Source: Marisa cornuarietis (lineage: Eukaryota > Mollusca > Gastropoda > Architaenioglossa > Ampullariidae). Taken from it: 64,000 nucleotides of DNA. Where the stretch lies: assembly GCA_004794655.1 (NCBI GenBank), contig SMMW01000046.1, positions 9,473,501 to 9,537,500 on the forward strand, read 5' to 3'. The position numbers were made by a program, and so were the translations under genes. Under the pieces are notes generated by a model that made no database searches, was not told the DNA's origin, and saw only the letters and a list, made by a program, of their open reading frames with translations. Of the stretch, positions 20,108 through 27,815 are shown piece after piece (the stretch's first letter is position 1; every line of letters begins with the position of its first letter).

Positions 20108-22731
20108 TGCAATGTTGGGAGAGGCATAGCTTATACTCAAGGATGTAAAGGTCATTTTAACAGGTCAAATATCGTCGAACGTTTGACCAGGTCTGGCAAA
20201 GCTGTGTGAGTAAACGTCAGAGGAAACCACTTGTTTTTGTCGCGAACGTTTGTGACATTAGAACTTTTTTTTAACACGCTGAGCTAAATCCAGACCTGTT
20301 TAACAATACATTTACCAATATATTTGTCGATACAATAGGACTTTATGCACTTCGGAGGTTTGACGTTTCGCCACTTTGGCAAATTAAGAACGCCTTAAAC
20401 ATATTTGTCTCGATTTGCGTCCTACTAAAAAGCAGGGTACCTGCGGGTACTGACTTTGTGAGTAAAAAGGTATCATACTTCTATTTTAGGTTTCGGCTCA
20501 AGCGACGCAGAAGGTGGTTCATTTCGTTTTGCAATGGCATTCTTCTATTTTTCACACAGAGATCGTTGGCCTGGCAGCTTCTCCATGACGGCTTCCATAA
20601 ACCAGCCAAGACCTGCTTTCAGACGCTACGTAAATAAACGATTCTTTTGAAATCCACAATTTTGAGTTCAATCAATCAGCACGTCGGCATTCATCATTTC
20701 AGCCTAACTTGCTAAGTAGAGACTAGCAAAACTATGAAAGCAGTAATGGGATTATAAAGTATAGGGAATAAATTAAAGAAGAAATGGAGGTAGAAAAGTT
20801 AAAAACCACCAGTTGAACTGGCAGAACTTTCAGGCATGACGTCACAGCTCTATTACTATTTTCCCATGAGTTCTCCTGAGCAAAGTGGTATTTTACGGTA
20901 AAAGAACTTAATGTGACTCTTTACAAATACAGAACAAAAATTTTATCAAATGAATAAAGTTAATTGCAGATATTCAACTCAGATAATGCTTCGGGCAAAC
21001 TTTTTTTTTTGTCTTTAAAATATCGCCTTAAAACTGCTTTTGAAGAATATTCCTATTGCAATGATAATGCAACGTTATTTTCTTTGACTCGCATTTATTT
21101 TAGAAATGAATAATCACTCCAGAGATCATTTTAAAATCAATGATCTTACATTGTGATCGTTTACTCTGCCAACATCCTTCTTTGAGTGCAGGTTTAGTGA
21201 GGATTGACTGACAGGGTTCAGATCTCGTCACGGGCATGCTGTTCTTTTTCTGTTTGTGGCACCTCCTTACAGGACCTGCTGCTTTGTCGTGATATAGCCG
21301 TAGCTGCTATTTCGGCATTAAACGCGAATCCTCCCTCCCCACCAACTTCCTTCTTTGAGCAGTTAGGCTGGCAAGCTGGCTTGTCCATGGTTAAAGTTGC
21401 TCTTTACCTGCTGCTACACTACAGTTCCCATGATGGCTTAATGCTATCAATATCAATATTTTTTTAATTTGGTTGGATTTTGTGCATTTGTATTGTATAA
21501 TATTGATCAAAATTCTTTTTATTTTTTGCCTACAAACGTCCTCACCCGGTTTTTTGTGTTAGACTTGAGCAACTCCAAACACCAAAGTTTCTTGAAACAT
21601 TCTGTAGATACTGAGCTCCGGCAAGGGCAGTAATGGTGGCTCATCACAAGAACATGTGACTCAGACGCCGACTTTCTTTTTTCCAAAGAAATCTTGATTT
21701 ATTAACAATATATTTGTCTCTATTTATGTTTTATGTCCTTAGTTGTTTCAATGTTACAATCATAACGTCTTGAACGTCGTACTGGATCGATTTATAAGAG
21801 ATCTCATTTGATTGACTCGCATTTTGGCAAGATGAGTCGAAGTGTCCATTATTGACAAATTCGCGAATTTTCGATCTACCTGACTTAGATAGGTTTACTG
21901 TCGATAGCTAAATCATCCACTGATATAAAATGTAATTTCTCTATCGTGATTTGCCTCCCTCGTACGTCGAACAGTTGAATCGACCTCCAACAGAAAAGAG
22001 TTCCATGCCATTTCCCCTGTTGCTTCCTCTTCCCCTTATATTTTCCCAGAAACGCTGTAAGAGAAGTAGCTCGCTAGCTCCTAAAAAAAAAAAAAAAAAA
22101 CACGAACACAAACACAAAAAAGTCAATAATTCCGTCTGCCATGACTTAAAACGGGGAAGAAACATAACCGATTCCTGTCACACCTATGTAGAAAGACAGA
22201 TAGACATACAGATGAAAAGATGTTCGTATTCATGGGGTATGAAGGCGGGTATCTCATAACGGTAAGTGCAGACATATGACTATTTAACATTAACTTCACA
22301 CTGAATCCTTTTGCGATATCAGACATGCTAAAGCGCAATGTTCGTTGTGAGAGGACTTCTAACTGAAACTCCTGCACAACCTGTTTAATCAACGAGTAAG
22401 CAATAGCGTGAACGCGTGACGTACCAGAACCGCTCTGTGACGTATACACGAAGACACGAATGGAATGTTTTCTTTCGTGCTGCCTGCTATCGTTAACCAC
22501 AGTCGTCTGCCTTGTTTTACCACCTTTCTAAGTCTTTGCTTTGTGAATACCCAGCCTATGGTTAGGTTAAGGTTGGAGACTACCACCACTGAACTTTCCG
22601 CCGACAGGTGGCGGAGGTGTGGGATGAGCGTGAGCTTTACTCACCTTCTGCCTGTGCTGCCTCAGGGCTCGCTCGTGGTCCTGATGGCTCAGAATTTTGC
22701 TGGCCGCCGGAAAACCGTACCCTTTAGACAT
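7135..22731 (-). CDS. CFAP97 (Hemingway)-domain ciliary protein, CFAP97D-like
   Basis: CFAP97/Hemingway proteins act in axoneme and sperm-flagellum assembly. Exons on the minus strand are 22731-22645 (ATG, 29 codons), 11098-11018 (27 codons), 10493-10372, 9637-9529 and probably 7291-7135. Every junction is in phase. The product runs MSKGYGFPAASKILSH, then QDHERALRQHRQK, then VDNCEPRRYPHLIVRLKQKQ. A coiled-coil helix LEMENLTRIKYENELLIKK follows, then SLNKPYKEQQLYRIQREN and ARRLGQVKPYYNIRQW. This is the family order: R-H-R-x-K-V, VDN-x-x-PR-x-YPHL, K-K-x-Q-LE, then S-L-N with L-x-R-I-x-x-EN and P-x-Y at the end. Intron 1 is about 11.5 kb and carries most of the repeats in this region. The gene may end with a short read-through after 9529 (stop near 9493) or continue through the 7.2 kb exon. 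The 3' end is therefore uncertain. Confidence 0.78.
7365..9230. other. Intron with no recognisable gene
   Basis: Open frames here (7704-8349, 8593-9230) show no family signature and no consistent splice phase. The 7.8-8.2 kb stretch is C/T- and T-rich low-complexity DNA. I see nothing functional beyond possible intron sequence of the CFAP97-like gene. Confidence 0.3.
9231..9487. mobile_element. Small inverted-repeat-bounded element with internal palindromic array
   Basis: The left end TTACGCGAAGAGGAC...GCACGAT (9232-9257) is the near-perfect inverse of the right end ATCGTGCGTGTCCTCTTTGCGTAA (9460-9485). Between them are about ten degenerate copies of a 21-22 bp unit, CATGATAAACACGTGTTTACG, whose core AAACACGTGTTT is itself palindromic. 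There is no coding capacity. It looks like a non-autonomous DNA element (MITE-like) whose middle has expanded as a tandem array. The target duplication is not clear. Confidence 0.55.
9529..9637 (-). CDS. CFAP97-like gene, exon 4
   Basis: Acceptor TTTTCTCTTGGCTGCAG. The first C completes Ser, followed by 36 codons, LNKPYKEQQLYRIQREN then WDIARRLGQVKPYYNIRQW. The likely donor TGG|GTCAGA is weak. Read-through would add 9 residues (VRLSYLIVNAP region) and stop near 9493. Confidence 0.78.
10372..10493 (-). CDS. CFAP97-like gene, exon 3 (coiled coil)
   Basis: The acceptor ends GTGCTGCAG and the donor is GCAG|GTAAGA. It encodes LEMENLTRIKYENELLIKK, then RKQIFERRGASVDNSSHS, and ends in phase 2. The first base of the next exon completes a serine. 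A 24-bp minisatellite lies directly upstream in intron 2. Confidence 0.8.
10518..10680. repeat. 24-bp degenerate minisatellite
   Basis: About six to seven units ending in GRCGTCAC, e.g. CACAGACATTTGACGTCA and CACAGATGGCATCTGGCGTC. The period is a multiple of three, so both strands stay open (VTTQ-type and VVTP-type frames). It lies in intron 2 of the CFAP97-like gene, 25 bp from exon 3. Confidence 0.7.
11018..11098 (-). CDS. CFAP97-like gene, exon 2
   Basis: Acceptor CTGTCCACAG and donor CAG|GTAAGA. Exactly 27 codons, phase 0 at both ends: VQDMNAGVDN then CEPRRYPHLIVRLKQKQ. The VDN...PR-x-YPHL block is diagnostic for the family. Confidence 0.8.
11290..11433 (+). mobile_element. LINE 3' tail with (ATC)n microsatellite
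   Basis: The sequence GGTGTAAATCGGTATATAAATC then AACTTTTTATT followed by about 22 ATC units is the usual 3' terminus of CR1/L2/RTE-type LINEs. No coding part is left. Confidence 0.55.
12369..12462 (+). repeat. Direct repeat copy 1 (~90 bp)
   Basis: GCGGATAGAAGCTTAAA...CTCACGTGCGTACGTG recurs at 13627-13715 with only a few changes, ~1258 bp apart in the same orientation. Copy 1 runs on into a (GT)(GC) stretch. Confidence 0.8.
13627..13715 (+). repeat. Direct repeat copy 2 (~90 bp)
   Basis: Second copy of the 12369-12462 sequence. It has an extra GTT at ATATATTTTGTTATTG and lacks the GC-rich tail. It directly abuts the LINE remnant that starts near 13730. Confidence 0.8.
13730..13905 (-). 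pseudogene. Non-LTR retrotransposon remnant (C-terminal part of pol)
   Basis: Minus-strand translation gives TWTLLADTERRIQAFENKC, a conserved post-reverse-transcriptase motif of a LINE type common in molluscs. After a large internal deletion and a frame change comes LTVTQTRRDWRALL, the usual end of the same protein. The piece is non-functional and lies in intron 1 of the CFAP97-like gene. Confidence 0.65.
13975..14052 (+). repeat. Inverted partial copy of CFAP97-like candidate exon 5 and its donor
   Basis: The sequence AGGTTCTTGTTTCATAACGC, then ACTATGTGAGTAT, then AATGTCTCTGTGACAATG and GTTTGCTGGAACAT matches the minus strand at 7163-7086 with about four mismatches. Similarity stops abruptly on both sides. 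Confidence 0.8.
14060..16340. other. Intron DNA without recognised genes
   Basis: Contains a (TG)n run and short open frames without family signatures. A frame at 15970-15900 on the minus strand (LLPSLDKVAVIHAPFPESKQ then GTAAGG) looks exon-like. It does not fit between CFAP97-like exons 1 and 2, which join directly. Confidence 0.3.
14981..15061. repeat. (GT)n microsatellite
   Basis: Nearly pure TG run followed by degenerate GTTGTTTTGTGTG sequence. Confidence 0.95.
16341..16440. repeat. 57-bp tandem duplication
   Basis: AGAACGAGGCTGGTTACGAA...TAGCTTCCGGTTTAGTCAC (16341) is repeated as AGAACGAGGCTTTGGACGAT...TAGCTTCCGGTTTATTCAC (16398). Confidence 0.75.
16560..16700 (+). pseudogene. Non-LTR retrotransposon remnant (pol C-terminus)
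   Basis: Plus-strand frames give GGQHRGKQKRWMTNVKEPTD then RSVRELLNTAQDR. This corresponds to the G-G-x-R-R-G-R-Q-x-K-x-W-x-x-N-x-K-E-W segment that ends the pol of the same LINE type seen at 13.8 kb. It is broken by stops and passes into the 37-bp array. Confidence 0.6.
16670..16853 (+). repeat. 37-bp minisatellite derived from a LINE 3' coding end
   Basis: Five units start at 16670, 16707, 16744, 16780 and 16817 (lengths 37, 37, 36, 37, 37). Each has the form CNCARTAAGGRMATTGSTAA...AGCACAAGACCGG. The first unit overlaps the codons for VRELLNTAQDR of the LINE remnant. Confidence 0.75.
16932..17027. repeat. (GAT)n(GCT)n compound microsatellite
   Basis: About 21 GAT units followed by about 11 GCT units. 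This explains the poly-Asp/poly-Ala frame. Confidence 0.95.
17030..19575. other. Intron DNA without recognised genes
   Basis: The open frames at 17721-18116 (plus) and 18048-17839 (minus) overlap and show no domain. The minus one (EGWHAVHLNHVTQQVF) is possibly an old mobile-element scrap. Nothing else is supportable. Confidence 0.3.
19578..20107 (+). mobile_element. 5'-truncated CR1/L2-type LINE copy
   Basis: From CCTGACTATTTCTCGGAACT onward this matches the last coding ~370 bp and 3' UTR of the element at 55157-57213. Shared parts include the RQLRSSSDDRTLTVPVTRT-like segment, the HLFLEHYS stop, and the tail AGAGCATGCTCTCTATGAGT...GCGCTATAAAAATC with (ATT)n. Frameshifts and a stop (GATATTTGGCTAAACAAT) make it non-functional. 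It lies in CFAP97-like intron 1. Confidence 0.85.
20108..22640. other. Intron DNA without recognised genes
   Basis: AT-rich. A minus-strand frame at 22500-22123 (VHAIAYSLIKQVVQEFQLEV) has no recognised family and sits inside intron 1 of the CFAP97-like gene. No RNA genes or further repeats were identified. Confidence 0.3.
22645..22731 (-). CDS. CFAP97-like gene, exon 1 (start codon)
   Basis: ATG at 22731-22729. It encodes 29 residues ending QDHERALRQHRQK and finishes at a strong donor, AAG|GTGAGT, in phase 0. The H-x-x-x-x-RQHRQKV segment is the conserved N-terminal signature of CFAP97D-type proteins. Confidence 0.78.
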
Positions 22732-23987
22732 GGCAACAGCGGGGACGTCAAAGCAGCGCTGTACAGTGGTGAAGGTGTGAGGAAGAGAAGAGGGGGTAGA
22801 GACACACAAAATAAAAATTTCCCGAAGTGACAAAATCTCCCAGGCCTTCCAGAAGCCCTTTTCTCATTCACAGTCCAGCTCAGTAAATAAGTTATAGGCT
22901 ACGTCCAACACGGTGTTAAAACCTTTCTTCACCAAATAACCACAATCTGCAGCATGTGTCGGCTCACTTCAAACACTTGTCGAACAGGAGGGGACAGGCT
23001 GAAGGTCACGGAAACTTGATTCACAGATAAGAAGTTTGTTATTTTCCTTCTCTAACTCAATTAAATGTTCTTCGCTTTGAGAATGTAAGCACGTAGACAG
23101 TTGTGGGTGACGTTCCCCTGACGGAATGGTGCACGACAGGACCCGCTTGTTGGCGGCTGCCGGTGTGTGTTCATGCCTGTATGTGCAGCACCCCACGGCT
23201 AAGGCACAGCCGACTGGCTGTCAAGCGACAGATCACCCAGCCTGCCAGCAAGCCTTCCACTGCCAATCGCCAGCATAATGATATACGTCACGGTCTGTAC
23301 AGCGACTCTGCACCTGGAGGTCTGTGATCGCGGAAAGACTACGAGCGGGACTGTCAAGAGATCCCTCCGTTCCTTTTTTTTTATTTTGAACAGACTTGTC
23401 TACTTCACGCACCCCTCGACCCCACTATCTGATCAACATAAAGCCATTTCACCCAGCCCCCAGCCCCCAGCTCCCAGCCCCCAGCTCCCAGCTTCAGCGT
23501 GGGCCGTAAGAGGTTTTCCATAGCGAGCGAGCTATTCTCAATTCTACCTCCACAATTTGGCTTTATGCAAGATCACGTAGGTACAGTCCTTTCAAGAGCA
23601 GGAATCTTCTTTCCACCCCGATAACTTACAGGTGGGCTGTCGTCCCAGAAGCGATATACCTGTGCACCCCACTGGCTGAAAGGGAGGCTCACCGCGATGG
23701 CCGGAGATCGATTTTACAGCCACACAATAGTCTAATTATATTTCCCCCTTATTTGTCGACTGGTTTCGAATGTGCGAATAAATAAAAAGATTCGACCCTC
23801 AAGTATAGGCGCTGCCTTGTTTAGAAAAATCCGCGACGGGAATTTCACCCGCTTTGTTCAAGAGGAAGACGAGCGTACGTGAGCGCGGAAGAGACCTGGC
23901 GACAGTCTACCTCGGTGATAGGACAATGAAATGGCGTCGGACACTGGGGAAATCCGGGAATAGAAATAAATAGAAGGCAAAATCACA

Positions 23988-23991
<4 letters not shown>

Positions 23992-24044
<53 letters not shown>
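23992..24044. repeat. (GT)n microsatellite
   Basis: Pure dinucleotide run. Confidence 0.95.
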
Positions 24045-24049
<5 letters not shown>

Positions 24050-24859
24050 TTAGAATGTTCTCCAAATTCTGTCATACACCTTACCACAAAGACTAAAAAC
24101 ACTCAAAAGATAATCAATTCATTGCTTTTTTCTTTTTGTGAAATATGCGTGAAACTCCGCATAACAAATGATCAAACGTCGACACTTGTTTGCTCTCCGA
24201 CAAGGTTAGTGAAGAGTTCATTTGGAGAAACCGTTACTGGCGCCGTGAGTTTCTCAGTCATACACAGGATATCACCTTTCACACCTTCTTGTTGTTGAGT
24301 TATGATAAAACTCGAAAGAACTGCTTGCTCGAAATCAGGTCTTTTTTGTAGCCTTGAAACAAGGAGATAAAAATATGAAAACTGGCTGCACTGTTATTAT
24401 TTTTTTCAAACTTTAACACTGTACCGACATGGAGACCAAATTATTTTTTATATTAATGCACATGATCACCATCTATGGTTCTTAACCAGACAACCTTCCG
24501 AAGTGCCCCAAAATTCCACGGTATTAGCAATCTACGGATAAATTTTGAAACAGCAAGTGGACTAAAGTTTTAATGCTCCGAACCTTCACCCCTAAGCCAT
24601 TAATTCAGTGTGACCTTCACACACAACTTTGTGTCCCAGACTTGGTCAAGCAATCTCTATTTGCCCAGTTCAGAAGTTCCTTTGAAAGCCCTGACCCCGA
24701 GGTCAATAGGAAATCTAGTGTGGTAAAGTAAAGATTGTCCTCTAACACTTTTCGTGGGAGTGAGGTGTCACAGACCACGTTCTCCTCGTGGAAGAAGCAC
24801 ACCTTCCTGGGAGCCAGCGTTTCTGTGTAACATTCTCAATCCTCTGTAGACTCTGGTAC

Positions 24860-24975
24860 CCGTACCCGACAGGTGGGTGGACTGAGTGACATGCGCTCTA
24901 TCGCGCCGGACGATTATCGAACCTGTACCTGGTTCGGACGGCGCAGTTCTCCAACCACTCGGCTACCCGCTTCCG
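24860..24975 (-). mobile_element. tRNA-derived SINE-like sequence
   Basis: On the minus strand, TAGCCGAGTGGTTGG (24965-24951) fits a pol III A box and GGTTCGATAATC (24923-24912) fits a B box. They start 42 bp apart, as in a tRNA gene. The arms do not form a convincing cloverleaf acceptor, so a SINE head is more likely than a functional tRNA. Confidence 0.45.
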
Positions 24976-25585
24976 CTGGTATGGGTGGGAGAGTTCCTCG
25001 TGATACAGGAGGCATTGTATGTAATGTACTGGACAGCTATAGTTGTATACATGATGAAAGAGATGGGAAACAACAGACCAGGTAACTGTAACAAAGACGC
25101 AGGGTATGTGTTACTATACACCAGGCACAAGTGCGAGATTAATATCAAACACTGTTAATGAAACACGACTGATACCTGAACACAAACATTGCTTGCTGAA
25201 GGTCACTGAAGTCGAGGCACAGCGAGTTCAAAGCACCGTTTTACACACACACAGAGAGAGAGAGAGGACAGCGTAGCTCAGGTTATTTGCCATGTCGCAA
25301 CTTTGTCGCTGGAATGAATACAAGAACGAATGCCAAACAGTGACAGAACCTGCAATCATGATTCAAGTGTGTCATAAATACTTGTCAAAGACAATGTTGT
25401 CAATGTAAGTGTCGCCCCAAGTAATAATTACTTTGCAGCTTCTACAACCCCCTCGAGTTTTGTTTCTTCCTAATGAGGACAGATCTGTGTGATACCTCCA
25501 CCTGAGGTGACAGTTCACTTACTTATTAAGGAGTAAATGGGGCGTGATAATAGCTGCCAAAACTTACCCCACCCTTAGCCGGCAC

Positions 25586-25588
<3 letters not shown>

Positions 25589-25661
<73 letters not shown>
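25589..25661. repeat. (GT)n microsatellite
   Basis: Pure dinucleotide run. Confidence 0.95.
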
Positions 25662-25663
<2 letters not shown>

Positions 25664-26420
25664 TGTATTTGTAAGAACATATCTAGACGTCAACACGAGC
25701 TCAGAGAATATTATATCCTGATTCTCACTCAGTGAATAAATGAAGTACATTATTTTCTGCAGAGCTCAAGGCTAAAAAGTATTTCTCTTCTTTCTTTCTC
25801 GATTACAGGATATTCTCAGTTTTCTACATTTTATCCTGACAAAAACGTTTTCCATTGTCAATCCCTAAATCTAAGTGAGAAAGAGACAAGGTTCATTATG
25901 CAGTTCACACTGCCCAACAGATGCTCCCTTTTCGTTGCACTTTGCAACCTGGTTTCATAATGCACCAAAAATTGGGTTGTATGATATTTTTAATTTCTTA
26001 GTTTTTCCCACATCATTCTTTCTTATTTACTAACCACTCACGTGTAAACAACTCTACGTTCAAGTATGTTAAATAAAGGTGCGTGGTTTTGCCCTCACGT
26101 CTGCACGCCAAGGTGAAGTTCGGGGCCAGTGTAAACAACCCTATTGTAGTTTTCGTGGGGCAAGCTTAACACGTCCGAGTTACATGTTCGTGCAATCTTA
26201 AGAACAAGGAAGTAAAATGTGGTATGTTTCCTCACCCCAGCACCCCTTCCCCACCTACACCCACTTCATCCCTCCCACAGAGACCACACCCCGAATGTTC
26301 TCCTGATAACGATATGTACTCCCGACGTTCGCCATTATCAAGCTGTTTGCTTCTTCCTCAATCAGAGCTCACTCAGTCTCGTTCGCACCTCAGTGTACAA
26401 GCGCCTGTAGACGGAAAGTG

Positions 26421-27815
26421 ATGTCTGTCGGTGCAGCAAACTATTTCATCATGGTGTTGTCGTTGGTGGTGGGGACGCTAGCAGGACCCCTTAGTCCTTG
26501 TTATGAACGACAGGCTGTACACAGGCTGCAGACTCGGGCGCTGCCTGAACATGGACGGAGTTCATCCTGCAGTCCTTGTGGTGATCAACGCTGTTGCTGC
26601 TGCGAGTCCCTGGCAGACTGCGCCGGACGAAACCTCTCTTACATTCCCGCCTTCTCCGAGTTCACAAACATCTCACATCTGGATTTTTCTAACAATGTTC
26701 TCCAGTCTATCGACGAAAACACGCTCGAAAATATTACTTCTTTCACAAATATTACTCTGTTCAACAATTCCTTAGCCTATGTCCACCCGAACTCCTTTGA
26801 AAACCTCACTGCACTGCAAGCTCTGAATCTGGATCTTAATCACCTGAACGACTCTGAAGGACTTTTCTTGGCCCTCAATGCGACTACTTCACTGGAAAAT
26901 TTGACTGTCAGCGACAACGAACTCCACAGTCTCAATTTCAGTCACGTGGTACAACTTCGAAAGTTACGTTTCTTGTTTGTTCGTAACAACAAAATTAGAG
27001 GCGTTGTATCGAAGGATGCTCAGGAACAAGATAACAATCTCTTCTACCTGGACTTCAGCAAAAACGTTTTGTCGAAATTCCCGGAGTTTTGTACTGAAAA
27101 CAACACGTCAGTCTTCCCGAAACTAAACTACCTGGATTTACAATGGAATCAGATTACCCGCATAGATAACATGAGATGCTTGCCCAACTTAACCACTTTG
27201 ATACTGAACGGCAATGCTGTCTACCACACGAAGAAGAACTTCCTGCAAGGACTGCCCAGTCTACAGACGTTGTATTTCAAAACGTGCACCAGCAGGTTAG
27301 TCGACAGTCATGCTTTTAACCATTCTGGCCTTCAGCATCTGGACGTCAGCGAGAACCTGTGGTTCTTCGACCACTTCTACGGCATAGGTATTAGTCTGGA
27401 TCTATTTCAGTTCATGCCGAATTTAGAGAAAATAAACATATCCTGGACTGTGTTTCATTTCGCCAGTGAAAGCGAGAGGTACAGAGTTCTATCTCCTCTT
27501 ATTCACGTGAAGGAGTTTATCATGCAAGGCACTGGCATTACAAACATTCCGAGGATACTGTTGACTAACTTCACAAACCTCACTTACCTGGATGTAGGTG
27601 TCAGCGAAATACCGTACTTAGCAGATAACACCTTCGAAAACTTAACCAACCTTCGAAACCTGACCATAAGTTACAATTACATGACAACATTCAGCGAACG
27701 TCTTCTGGAGCCACTTTTGAAAGGAAAACAAGAAATCACTTTAGACTTTAGTGGCAACCCCTTTTCCTGCCAGTGCGATTTGCTGTGGTTGATTGAGTTA
27801 TTTCAAAACCAAAAG
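26421..27815 (+). CDS. TLR-A exon 1: signal peptide and LRR ectodomain
   Basis: 465 codons ending WLIELFQNQK at donor AAG|GTAAGT. The frame stays open into the intron until a stop at 28307, so the longer 629-codon frame includes intron sequence. LRR motifs of the LxxLxLxxNxL type are clear, e.g. HLDFSNNVLQSI and NYLDLQWNQITRI. Confidence 0.92.

Larger units (their letters stand above)
22740..26420. other. Intergenic region between the CFAP97-like and TLR genes
   Basis: Presumably holds the CFAP97-like 5' UTR/promoter (minus) and the TLR-A promoter (plus), but no core motif could be assigned. Short CCCAGCCCCCAGCTCC repeats occur at 23453-23492. Two (GT)n runs and one SINE-like sequence are listed separately. 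Open frames lack family signatures. Confidence 0.35.
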
